Notes under the pieces: generated by a model | Told to the model about the DNA's origin: nothing | Database searches by the model: none | What the model saw: the letters and a program-made list of their open reading frames with translations, nothing else | Assembly (NCBI GenBank): GCA_963579025.1 | Contig: CAUZFZ010000017.1 | Span: 1-64,000, forward strand | From: CAUZFZ01 sp963579025 | Lineage (GTDB): Bacteria; Planctomycetota; Planctomycetia; Planctomycetales; Planctomycetaceae | DNA length: 64,000 nt | Direction: 5' to 3' | Shown: in pieces, positions 47,601 to 56,261 of the stretch | Numbering within the stretch: the stretch's first letter is position 1 | Layout: every line of letters begins with the position of its first letter | Made by a program: the position numbers and the translations under genes

Positions 47601-48983
47601 GCGATTACCTGTATGGCGGTAACGCTGGACGGAGTCATCTATAGCGGCAATGAGGTCGGTACACTGACTGCACGAAATCTCTCGGGTTCGATTCTGGCGT
47701 CAGCAGAAACTCGCATCGCACCTGATGATGCGTCAGCGCTCTGGGCACTTGATGTCAGCCGTGATCACCCGATTGTGCTTGCGGGGACAGTCGACTGGAC
47801 TGAAAAGAGTCCTTCACATGTTACTCTGAGAGACAAAGAGACTTTGCATTGGATAGAAACCATACCTGTCGCAATGCGGGATATTCATGCTGTCGCCGTT
47901 TCTGACGATGCCAGTGCCTTTGCCATTGGTGGACTTGCCACCGGAGAACTCCACATATGGAAGCGTGACGCGGAACACGCGCACGTTGTACTGCGCGGGC
48001 ATTCGCAGCAGATCTGGGATGTTGCCTTTGCTCCCGATGACAACTCGACACTGGCGTCCGCCTCTTATGACGGCAGCGTCATGCTGTGGAATGCGCCGGC
48101 TGACGACTCCCAATTCATTGAATTGCCTGACGACACAATCCACGCAATTCTTTCAGCGGATTGTAAACAACTCGCAGTGGCACGGCGCAACAACTCAGTG
48201 TTTATCGGTTCGCCACATGACACGGATTCATTTAAGCAGGTCGTCGCCGCCGGCAAGGATTCTGTGCGTCAGGTGACAATGTCACACGATGGTTCGCGTC
48301 TGGCCGCACTAACGGACACGTCTGTGGTTATTCGCGGGCTTCCAGCGGGCTCGGCAGCACTCTCAATTGCAACGGAGCATCCTGCGCTGAGTGTCGCGTT
48401 CAATGCGGATGGTCACCACATTGGCGTTGCCTTTGCGAATGGACTGGTTCGGCTGTACGCAGTTCACACCAGCAAACTCATCACTGAATTGAGACTTGCC
48501 GAAGCAGCGGGATTGACGCTGTTCTCGCCATATACAGGCCACTATTTTGCCTGTTCCGACGCGAAGTCCACGGCGTTCGTCGACATCGTTGAGGGGGCAG
48601 GGGGACTGTCCTTCAATCTGAGTGACTCGCAGGTCCTCTGTGCTGCCTTTTCGCCGGACGGTCAAAGTCTTGCATGTGGATGCTACGACGGACGAATACG
48701 CATTGTCACGCTGGCAGAGGAGCAGCCGCGTCTTGAAATACCAGCACACCGGTCCGCTGTCCTGTCTGTTGACTGGTCACCCGATGGCAAGACTCTGGTA
48801 TCAATCGGCGACGGAGATTCAATCCGGGCCTGGGATCCCGTCAATGGACAGTTTCGGGCCGCAATTGGCGGATCACAATCCAGAGAGAGTCGGCTGCGAT
48901 TCAATTCGGACAGCTCGCAGCTCTACTCCGTCAGTGCGTCAAGAATTCGATACTGGACTGCGCTCGACGGATCGGACCGGTGA
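44673..48983 (+). CDS. DUF4062-nSTAND NTPase-TM-WD40 protein
   Basis: 1436 residues from the ATG at 44673 ([17 protein letters not shown]). Residues 7-185 are DUF4062-like: [19 protein letters not shown] and [13 protein letters not shown] resemble TIR/SEFIR-type domains. The nSTAND NTPase starts at [20 protein letters not shown], with P-loop GASGSGKSS (255-263) and Walker B [12 protein letters not shown] (389-400). An approximately 230-residue helical region leads to a TM helix ([17 protein letters not shown], about 735) and a coiled coil. WD40 repeats begin about residue 846 ([30 protein letters not shown]). STAND proteins are ligand-triggered switches used in signalling, cell death and phage defence. 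No partner gene is adjacent. The stop is abutted by the convergent neighbour. Confidence 0.93.
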   Translation: [1436 protein letters not shown]

Positions 48984-50042
48984 TCAGTAGGCGCTGAGGC
49001 TCACTCGGATAGTAGCACTCGATCCTTCGGGAATGCTGAGCTTCCGAGAGTACGTGTAACGTCGCACGCCAGACCACCACGAATAGACGCGGTATTCCCC
49101 AGGCGGCAGCTTGCGTCTAAAGACGCCTGTGGTACTGCCAAGTTCGTCCCAGACGCGACGATTGCTGTTGACCATTTTGAGTGGGTAAATGATGTCAAAA
49201 CGTCTCTCATCGAGGTAGAACAGTTCTGCCCGGGCCGGTGTCGTCGTAATCTCAACCCCCCCGTCGAATCGTCCGGCTGGCGCCGCACAAGGACTTGGAC
49301 CGGCAAGTCGCGCTGACTTGCCAAGCCGTTCGAAGTGGCGAATGACTGCTCGGTCGAGCTTCTCAAAACCACTTCTCAGGTCGGCCGCAAGTGAGCGGTA
49401 CAGCTCCTGATCGGAACCTTGAAACCGGTCAATTCGATTGAGCTGGCCAATGATGTTGTTTTCCGTGGCCGCGATTTCGCTGGAGGTCAGCCAATCTGAG
49501 TGATAGCGACGAAATCTCTCGAGGACTGACTGTAATCTGTTCGGATAGTCGAGCGGCCAAGCCTCTGAGGCTCCAATTTCGCGGTGCCATCGATTGCACT
49601 TGTCGCACTGATATCTCCCGCTTTTGCATGTTTCAAACTCGTAATAGACCACATTGGAATTCTGACGTGATGTCCCCTTAACAAATCCGCCAGGGTCGGC
49701 GTTGGCCACATCCCTGGACACCATCTGGCGGTACCAGACACCGCGCGTAATTGACAGGGCACTGTGGTTTCTGGCAGCCAGCGACGCGACATGCTGTCCT
49801 AATCGCGGGCTCAGGGGGCAATTGGGATCATCAACCAGACACTGCGCCAGCTTCATACCGCAGCCACAGGTACAGTCTTCTTCACGCAGCATTTCGAGGG
49901 CTTCTGCTCGCTGCCGAGTCGTAAGACCGCGCAGGCTGACCTTTGAGAAGGACGTGGCGTTTCGCCATGCCTGCGGATACGCGGTCGTTCCCGTCAGCCC
50001 CAACACGAACAAAACCTGCCACGCAATTGCGATCGTTCTCAC
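48984..50042 (-). CDS. Exported protein with CcmH-like Cys-rich N-domain
   Basis: 352 residues with a signal peptide (MRTIAIAWQVLFVLGLTGTTAYPQAW). Residues about 45-80 (ALEMLREEDCTCGCGMKLAQ then CLVDDPNCPLSPRLG) recall the CxCGCG...CP module seen in CcmH-like and thioredoxin-associated planctomycete proteins. A second Cys pair (YQCDKCNRWH) could bind zinc or haem. A helical middle follows. The C-terminal beta domain (VEITTTPARAELFYLD and LPPGEYRVYSWWSG) resembles a PEGA/carboxypeptidase-regulatory-like sandwich. The function is unknown. It is convergent with the STAND gene with no gap. Confidence 0.75.
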   Translation of the reverse strand: MRTIAIAWQVLFVLGLTGTTAYPQAWRNATSFSKVSLRGLTTRQRAEALEMLREEDCTCGCGMKLAQCLVDDPNCPLSPRLGQHVASLAARNHSALSITRGVWYRQMVSRDVANADPGGFVKGTSRQNSNVVYYEFETCKSGRYQCDKCNRWHREIGASEAWPLDYPNRLQSVLERFRRYHSDWLTSSEIAATENNIIGQLNRIDRFQGSDQELYRSLAADLRSGFEKLDRAVIRHFERLGKSARLAGPSPCAAPAGRFDGGVEITTTPARAELFYLDERRFDIIYPLKMVNSNRRVWDELGSTTGVFRRKLPPGEYRVYSWWSGVRRYTYSRKLSIPEGSSATIRVSLSAY

Positions 50043-50314
50043 TGGATTCTCCCGGATGCAAGAGTTGTCTGCTCACACGTGTCCGGTAGTGTTAAGCGAA
50101 ACTCACGTCGGAAGAAAGTCTGCGTTGATGCCGCGTGCTCCATAGTGACTCGCGACGAAACTTACGTAACCCAATTGTGCAAACTTGCAGTCCACGCTGT
50201 TAGCCGATTTGTCACGAGTATTTCGAGTCTCCATGCGAGCGGGAATCGTCGGCACTGCAGTTCTGCGGCAGACAAATCCCGCCCTGCAACTCGGATTCTG
50301 AGCTCGCCGGAACG

Positions 50315-51709
50315 TTAGCTCAGACCCGGGATCGGTTCCCAGGTGGATGCGGCTCGTGCGACTTCCGGCGGGACTCCCTGCGCGATTCTCAGTTCAGACA
50401 CATCGAACAGTGTGCCCATAATCGTTGCGATCAGGTTTCGAATACCGATCGGTTCCGTTCGCGGCGTACCACCGTCACGTGCCGACTGGCCAATCACCTG
50501 CCCCATTTGCAATCCGCCGCCGGAGACCATCAGCGGAGCCAGGTTGCCCCAGTGATCGCGGCCGCCTCTGGCATTGATGCGTGGCGTGCGTCCCATTTCT
50601 CCGCAGCACACCAGCAGGATGTCGTCACTGAGACCACGGGCTTCGACGTCTTCAATGAAGGCCGACATCGCGTGGTCAAACGGCGTGCCCATGTAACGCA
50701 TGCCCTCTTCGACGGTGGCATTATTCACGTCCGCGTGCATGTCCCAGACGAAGTTGGTGGTCACCGTGACGAAGCCGCACCCGGCTTCACACAGACGCCG
50801 GGACAGCAGCATCAGCTTGCCGAGTGACTTCGCGTTGTCGACGTAGTTGTTGTAGTTGTTCCAGTGACGGCTGATTTGCTCCGGACGCAGCAGCGGGGCC
50901 GTGTCGTATCGTTCCAGAGTGCGCGGGTCCTCTTTGGTCAGATCGAAAGCATCGGCCACTCCACCGAGAATGGTCGAAAACGCCTGCTCGCGGACTCGGT
51001 CCAGGCCGCTCAGCTCGCCCGCCTGGTCAAAGGACCATTTGACCTCATCCAGCCCGGACAACAGGGCTCGCCGATCGCCCAGCCGGTCCAGTGGCAGGTT
51101 CAGCTTAAGGTTCTCCTGGGCCTGCCCGCCGGAACCCGGAATGAACGGGGCGTAAACACTTCCGAAGTTTCCCGACGACTCGAATTTTCCAAAGCCGCTG
51201 GTACGCGGCCGAGTTGTCGGGTCGACGGATTTCGGGAACAGAGCCACATTCGTCGGCATCCCGCTATCGGGACGATTGGTCCCTGCGATCCGTGAGTAGA
51301 TCGATCCGAGATTCGCGTTGAACGAATCAGCGCTCACAATCGGCTTGATGTCGTGGTTGCCGTTGCCTGTCACAAACGAACGGGCGATCGACGTCTTATC
51401 TGCCAGCTTCGCCAGCTTCGGAAACGTTCCGCCGTATGTGATTCCCGGCAGTGATGTCGCCAGTTCGCCGGTCGCACTGCGGATTCCTGATGGCGCCTCC
51501 ATTTTTGGATCGAATGTCTCGATCTGGCTTGGCCCGCCATGCATGAACACGAACACGACTGATTTTCCGGTCGCGAGAGACCCACCGCTGGCCGCGCCAG
51601 TGGTTCCACTCAACAGATCGGACAGCGTCAGACCACCCAGGCCCAGACTGCCGATTCGCAGGAAATCCCGGCGTGACAACGGATTATTGAAGTCGCCAAT
51701 CGAAAGCAT
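50315..51709 (-). CDS. DUF1501 family exported protein (second copy)
   Basis: 464 residues from the ATG at 51709 with GGGAG about 9 nt upstream. The twin-arginine signal is better than in the first copy: SRRDFLRIGSLGLGGLTLSDLL. The family motifs HGGPSQIETFDPKM, MGRTPRINARGGRDHWG and a middle His/Asp region (TTNFVWDMHADVNN) are intact. Alkaline-phosphatase-fold, function unknown. Unlike the copy at 8.8 kb, no PSD1 gene accompanies it. It is divergent from the UbiD-like gene. Confidence 0.92.
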   Translation of the reverse strand: MLSIGDFNNPLSRRDFLRIGSLGLGGLTLSDLLSGTTGAASGGSLATGKSVVFVFMHGGPSQIETFDPKMEAPSGIRSATGELATSLPGITYGGTFPKLAKLADKTSIARSFVTGNGNHDIKPIVSADSFNANLGSIYSRIAGTNRPDSGMPTNVALFPKSVDPTTRPRTSGFGKFESSGNFGSVYAPFIPGSGGQAQENLKLNLPLDRLGDRRALLSGLDEVKWSFDQAGELSGLDRVREQAFSTILGGVADAFDLTKEDPRTLERYDTAPLLRPEQISRHWNNYNNYVDNAKSLGKLMLLSRRLCEAGCGFVTVTTNFVWDMHADVNNATVEEGMRYMGTPFDHAMSAFIEDVEARGLSDDILLVCCGEMGRTPRINARGGRDHWGNLAPLMVSGGGLQMGQVIGQSARDGGTPRTEPIGIRNLIATIMGTLFDVSELRIAQGVPPEVARAASTWEPIPGLS

Positions 51710-51940
51710 CACTCGTCTCCCGAGAGCTATCAGCTCTGGAACAGATACGTTGAACTGCGCTGTTGTAGATATCGAGCGTCCCTGATGCATTCAATAGAGG
51801 AATCGCTGTGCTGCCAGCATCAGCAGCGACTCGGGTTAAATCGGTATCAGTGTTTGCGGATGCATGGCAGACTCGAACTCCTCAATTAACATGCCGGTCG
51901 CACTCAGGTCTCGCCAGACATTCCACGCAGCCGTACAGAA

Positions 51941-53440
51941 ATGCCGTTTCAACACCTCTCCGAGTTTCTGGACTTCCTCGCCGACCGGGGGGAGCTTGTT
52001 CGCGTTGGCGTTGAAGTCAGTGCGACGCACGAGTTGGCCGCCATCGCCGACCGTGTCATTCGCGAATCCGGCCCGGCAGTGGTGTTCGAGAATGTCGACG
52101 GCAAGACGTTTCCGGCTGTGACGGGACTGTTCGGTACCGAACAGCGGCTGCTGCAGGCGCTGGGGGTCGACTCGTACGACATCATTGCTGACCGGATCAC
52201 GTCACTGGTTCAACCGGATTTGCCGGCTGGCTGGCTGGATGCCCTGCAGCTCGTTCCGCGTTTCGCTGAGGTGATGCAGTGGCCACCACGGCTCACGGAT
52301 ACGGCGATTTCGCAACAGGTTGTCCACATGGGCAGCGACGTCGATCTGGGTCGCTTGCCCGCTGTGAAATGCTGGCCGGGTGACGAGCAGTTCGCTCTGA
52401 CGGCAACGCAGGTCTACATGGAGCGTTCGGTTCCGCGACGTGACGGAGCGGTCGTGGCCGATAATGACGAGGCTTCCGGCCCGGCACGTCTACGCACAGC
52501 CGATTGCGTTTCGGTGGTGATCGCCGACAGTCGCTCGGTAGTCCTGTGTCTGACGCCGCACGACGAAGCGTGGCGAGTTGTGGAAGCGGCTCGCGACGAA
52601 GGCCGACAACTGCCCGTGTCCGTAGTACTGGGTGGCGACCCGCTACTCACGCTCGCGGCGGACATGCCACTTCCCCCGTACGCGGATCCGCTTGTGTTCG
52701 CGGGATTCCTGCGAGGCGCACCGGTCACAGTTGCCAGGGCGCGCAGCGTGGACATTCATGTTCCGGCCGATGCGGACGTCGTGCTGGAAGGATTGATCGA
52801 TCCCAACGAGCCGTTTCGTACGATTCCCAATGTCGCGACTCCGACGGGATTCCACGGTGTTGCGGCGGATGGCGTGCTGATGCAGGTGACCGCTGTCACG
52901 CAGCGGGCAAATCCAATCGTGCCTCTGACCATTCCGGCGAGACCGCCGAGTGAGGCTTCTGTCCTGGCACGTGCGGCCGAGCGGATTCTGCTGCCGCTTG
53001 TCCGTATCGGGATTCCCGAACTGGTTGATCTGCGTCTGCCACCTGCCGGGGCGCATCGGAACATCGCGTTCGCCAGCGTGTCCAAGTCCTACCCGCAGCA
53101 GTCCCGGCAGGTCATGAATGCACTGTGGGGTATGCGGAGGTTGAGTACGGTCAAGCTGCTGGTCGTCGTTGATGCGGGTGTTGATGTGCAGGATGACGAC
53201 GCGGTCTGGTTTGAAGTCGGAGCGAATGCGCATCCGGGGCGTGATGTGATCTTCTCGGAAGGTCCGGCAGACATGTTGGATCATGCGACTCCGGTTGTCG
53301 GTGTGGGACACCGCATGGGAATCGACGCGACTCGCAAACTGCCGGGTGAGGGTCACACGCGTCCGTGGCCGGAACGGTTGGCCGTTGATCGAGAGACCGC
53401 GGAACTTGTCCAGCGTCGGTGGTCGGAATACGGGTTTTGA
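51941..53440 (+). CDS. UbiD-family protein lacking the canonical catalytic acids
   Basis: 499 residues. The UbiD fold is clear at both ends (LSEFLDFLADRGELVRVGVEV, VVLEGLIDPNE, VGHRMGIDATRKLPGEG). Active UbiD enzymes have EGPYGDHTGYY after the 'VLEG' strand, where two acids belong to the Arg-Glu-Glu/Asp triad; here the aligned stretch is PFRTIPNVATPTGFH, lacking both. The prFMN-binding stretch is also divergent. It therefore may be a non-catalytic subunit or a changed activity. Its stop is 88 nt before the ubiE gene, so a quinone-biosynthesis role is inferred from context. The ribosome site before its ATG is weak. Confidence 0.8.
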   Translation: MPFQHLSEFLDFLADRGELVRVGVEVSATHELAAIADRVIRESGPAVVFENVDGKTFPAVTGLFGTEQRLLQALGVDSYDIIADRITSLVQPDLPAGWLDALQLVPRFAEVMQWPPRLTDTAISQQVVHMGSDVDLGRLPAVKCWPGDEQFALTATQVYMERSVPRRDGAVVADNDEASGPARLRTADCVSVVIADSRSVVLCLTPHDEAWRVVEAARDEGRQLPVSVVLGGDPLLTLAADMPLPPYADPLVFAGFLRGAPVTVARARSVDIHVPADADVVLEGLIDPNEPFRTIPNVATPTGFHGVAADGVLMQVTAVTQRANPIVPLTIPARPPSEASVLARAAERILLPLVRIGIPELVDLRLPPAGAHRNIAFASVSKSYPQQSRQVMNALWGMRRLSTVKLLVVVDAGVDVQDDDAVWFEVGANAHPGRDVIFSEGPADMLDHATPVVGVGHRMGIDATRKLPGEGHTRPWPERLAVDRETAELVQRRWSEYGF

Positions 53441-53528
53441 GAGATTGACCGGTCGCGTCCTGGATTTTCCTGCCTGCGTTGAAACCGGCTGATCGCACAG
53501 GGCGAGCCAGCCGCTTTGGAGACGACAC

Positions 53529-54287
53529 GTGACGTCCACTGTGAACGATGAAACCGTCGACAAGTCTGGCGAGCGCATTCAGCGCATGTTCGGTGAGATC
53601 TCTGGCCGGTACGACTTTCTGAACCATTTTCTGTCCGGCGGGACGGACATCTACTGGCGTTGGCGAACTGTGCGTCGAGTGGCACCGCAAGGCGACACAC
53701 CGATCCTCGACGTCTGCTGCGGCACGGGTGATCTCGCGATCGCTTACTGGAAAAAAGGTCGGCGGCGGGTGTCCGTTGTCGGGACGGATTTCACACCGGA
53801 GATGATCGAGCTGGCTCAAAGCAAGGCCGTTCGATTGGGTTCGGCTGCCGATCCAGAATCGAAATCCGGAATCCAGTTTCACGTTGCGGATACGCTGCAG
53901 CTTCCGTTTGACGATGACTCGTTCCAGATAGTCTCCGTGGCCTTTGGGCTGCGGAATGTTTCCGACACGGTCCGTGGACTGCGGGAAATGACACGCGTGT
54001 GTGCCCCCGGTGGTCGAGTCGCCGTGCTGGAATTCTCGATGCCGCGCAACCGACTGTTTGGAGCCGTTTACCGCTGGTACTTTCGCAACATACTGCCACG
54101 CATCGGCCAGCTCATCGCGCGTAACCGCGAGGCCGCCTACAAATACCTGCCGCAATCAGTCTCGGAATTTCCACAAGGGGACGAGCTGACCGGGCTGATG
54201 CATGAGGCCGGCCTGGTGGAATCGACCTGGACAACGCTGACGTTCGGAATAGCGACGCTGTATGTCGGCGTAAAACCCGGCGCGTAA
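53529..54287 (+). CDS. ubiE: Demethylmenaquinone/ubiquinone C-methyltransferase UbiE/MenG
   Basis: 252 residues starting with GTG at 53529, 8 nt after GGAG. The signature is complete: RYDFLNHFLSGGTDIYWRWRTV near the N-terminus, the SAM site LDVCCGTGD (60-68), VADTLQLPFDDDSFQIVSVAFGLRNV and GGRVAVLEFSMP. It methylates the ring of a demethylated quinone with SAM; in planctomycetes this is normally menaquinone, so MenG activity is likeliest. It follows the UbiD-like gene. Its stop is 21 nt from the convergent malic enzyme gene. Confidence 0.96.
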   Translation: MTSTVNDETVDKSGERIQRMFGEISGRYDFLNHFLSGGTDIYWRWRTVRRVAPQGDTPILDVCCGTGDLAIAYWKKGRRRVSVVGTDFTPEMIELAQSKAVRLGSAADPESKSGIQFHVADTLQLPFDDDSFQIVSVAFGLRNVSDTVRGLREMTRVCAPGGRVAVLEFSMPRNRLFGAVYRWYFRNILPRIGQLIARNREAAYKYLPQSVSEFPQGDELTGLMHEAGLVESTWTTLTFGIATLYVGVKPGA

Positions 54288-54308
54288 ATTATCGGGCATG
54301 ACGGGTCG

Positions 54309-55754
54309 TCAACGACCGTTTGCTTCGTCTTCAGAATTGCTGGCGTCTTTCGATCTCCGCGCCACGCCGTCGATGATCGCGGCCTGTGAGACGGCTTCCG
54401 CGACAGCGGGCGCCACCTTGCGGTTGAAGACACTTGGGATGATGTAGTCTGGCAGCAGCTTGTCGTCGCTGATGACTCCACCAATAGCCAAAGCCGCCGC
54501 CATCTTCATGCGTTCTGTGACACGTCGGGCACGGACGTCGAGCAGCCCGCGAAACAGGCCGGGAAAACACAGCACGTTGTTGATCTGGTTCGGGTAATCC
54601 GAACGACCACTGGCCATCACCCGAACGTGCGGACGAGCGAGCTCGGGAGCGATCTCCGGGTCGGGGTTTGCCAATGCAAACACAATGGCGTCCTCGCCCA
54701 TGCTCTTCACGTTCTCGACCGAGACCAGATTTCCGGCCGAGACTCCAATGAAGACATCGGCCCCGCGCATGGCGTCGGACAGAGATCCGCGTTCCCCTGC
54801 GGGGTTGGTGTTCGTGGCGAGCCAGTCTTTGACGGGATTCATTCGCTCGGGACGGCCTTCGTAGATAGCTCCGTGGCGATCACACACAACAACCTGAGTG
54901 ACTCCGATCTGCTTTAACAGTTTCGCGATCGCCATTCCCGCGGCGCCGGCGCCGCTCATAGCCACGCGCACTTCGGACCCGGCCTTGTCGACAATCTTCA
55001 GCGCGTTGGAAAGCGCCGCGACAACGACAACGGCCGTCCCGTGCTGATCGTCATGAAACACCGGGATATCCAGTTCGGCTGCAAGCCGCTGTTCAATCTC
55101 GACGCAACGTGGTGAGGAGATGTCCTCAAGGTTGATTCCGCCAAACGTCGGAGCGAGGTACTTGACCGTTTCGATGATGCGATCCGGGTCTTTGGTGTCG
55201 AGGCAAATGGGGAACGCGTCGACACCGGCAAACTCCTTGAACAGCACTGCCTTGCCCTCCATGACCGGCATCGCGGCCCGCGGACCGATGTCGCCCATAC
55301 CCAGCACCGCCGACCCATCCGTGACAACAGCCACTGTGTTGCGCCGAATGGTCAGGTTGAACGAGGCATCAGGGTCCTCGTGAATCGCCCGGCAGACGCG
55401 TGCGACTCCCGGTGTGTAGGCCATCGACAGATCGTCACGCGTCTTAACCGGTATCTTCGAAGTGACTTCGATCTTGCCACCCAGGTGCATGAGGAACGTC
55501 CGGTCCGAGACCTTCACCACCTCGACGCGTTCGACCTGTCGCAACTGACGGACGATTTCGTCGCCGTGTTCGACGTCGGCAGTGTTGACCGTGAAGTCGC
55601 GGGTGATCCTGTCTTTGCGGACATCGACGATGTCGACAGCTCCCAGATGTCCGCCAGAATTGCTGATCACCTCTGTGATGTCCGCGAGGATTCCCGTGGT
55701 GTCGGGATAACGGAGCCGGATGGTCAGGCTGTTCGAGGGACTGGGGTGTTTCAT
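54309..55754 (-). CDS. ACT-domain NAD(P)-dependent malic enzyme
   Basis: 481 residues. An N-terminal ACT domain (SLTIRLRYPDTTGILADITEVI, about 8-80) is fused to the malic enzyme. The catalytic domain has LSMAYTPGVARVCRAI, TDGSAVLGMGDIGPRAAMPVMEGK, DIPVFHDDQHGTAVV, and a Rossmann motif (VAMSGAGAAGMAIAKLL). It decarboxylates malate to pyruvate with reduction of NAD(P). Bacterial ACT-malic enzymes are typically NAD-linked, and the ACT domain suggests regulation by a small ligand such as an amino acid. Cofactor preference is not decided from sequence. The gene is convergent with ubiE. Confidence 0.93.
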   Translation of the reverse strand: MKHPSPSNSLTIRLRYPDTTGILADITEVISNSGGHLGAVDIVDVRKDRITRDFTVNTADVEHGDEIVRQLRQVERVEVVKVSDRTFLMHLGGKIEVTSKIPVKTRDDLSMAYTPGVARVCRAIHEDPDASFNLTIRRNTVAVVTDGSAVLGMGDIGPRAAMPVMEGKAVLFKEFAGVDAFPICLDTKDPDRIIETVKYLAPTFGGINLEDISSPRCVEIEQRLAAELDIPVFHDDQHGTAVVVVAALSNALKIVDKAGSEVRVAMSGAGAAGMAIAKLLKQIGVTQVVVCDRHGAIYEGRPERMNPVKDWLATNTNPAGERGSLSDAMRGADVFIGVSAGNLVSVENVKSMGEDAIVFALANPDPEIAPELARPHVRVMASGRSDYPNQINNVLCFPGLFRGLLDVRARRVTERMKMAAALAIGGVISDDKLLPDYIIPSVFNRKVAPAVAEAVSQAAIIDGVARRSKDASNSEDEANGR

Positions 55755-56261
55755 GCGTGTGCCTCTGGCTGGCGGAGAGCGAACGGCTGGGGGTGAATGG
55801 TAGAGAAGTCAGAACCCGCGACGTACGCGAGCCCCTTGTTCTCGGCCTTCCATTTCCCCTCCACCAGATTGTCGCTTGCCTGTTCAGATTTGCAAATCGA
55901 CCGATTGGCAGACCTTGACGGTCACGTGGAGCCTGACGTTTGTGACGATTCTGCCTGATGTGTCGCCTGTCCGGGTCGTAGCTGCTGTGCGGCGGGCCGG
56001 TTGTAGCGATTGTGAGTGATGCCCGTGCTGTAGCGATTCTGATGCACTCAGGTTCCTCACGGGTCGAAGAAGATATTCGGAGTAACCCGTAGAACGGTTA
56101 CGTCCGGTGTCTCCGCGCCAGCGGTTACAGCCCGGGCGACTGTTCAGTGCGGGGGACCTTCAGACCAGGACCTGGCAACCCCGCGAGTGCGACGACACGT
56201 CGACGTGCTGCTGGAACAGCCCGGTCTGAATTTGCGTCATCAGTTGTGCAAGGAGGCACCC
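55755..56261. other. Intergenic region with short direct repeats
   Basis: 500 nt between the divergent malic enzyme and giant RTX genes. Two imperfect direct repeats occur at about 56000-56055 (TTGTAGCGATTGTGAGTGATGC and CTGTAGCGATTCTGATGCAC style), possible regulator sites. The stretch 56187-56261 could be read in frame but is more likely leader because of the GTG at 56262. Confidence 0.5.
56250..56256 (+). promoter_or_regulatory. Ribosome binding site deciding a GTG start
   Basis: AAGGAGG lies 5 nt before GTG at 56262, a near-ideal Shine-Dalgarno. The earlier ATG at 56187 has none, and the GTG form gives an N-terminus matching that of the paralogue at 60769. Confidence 0.8.
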
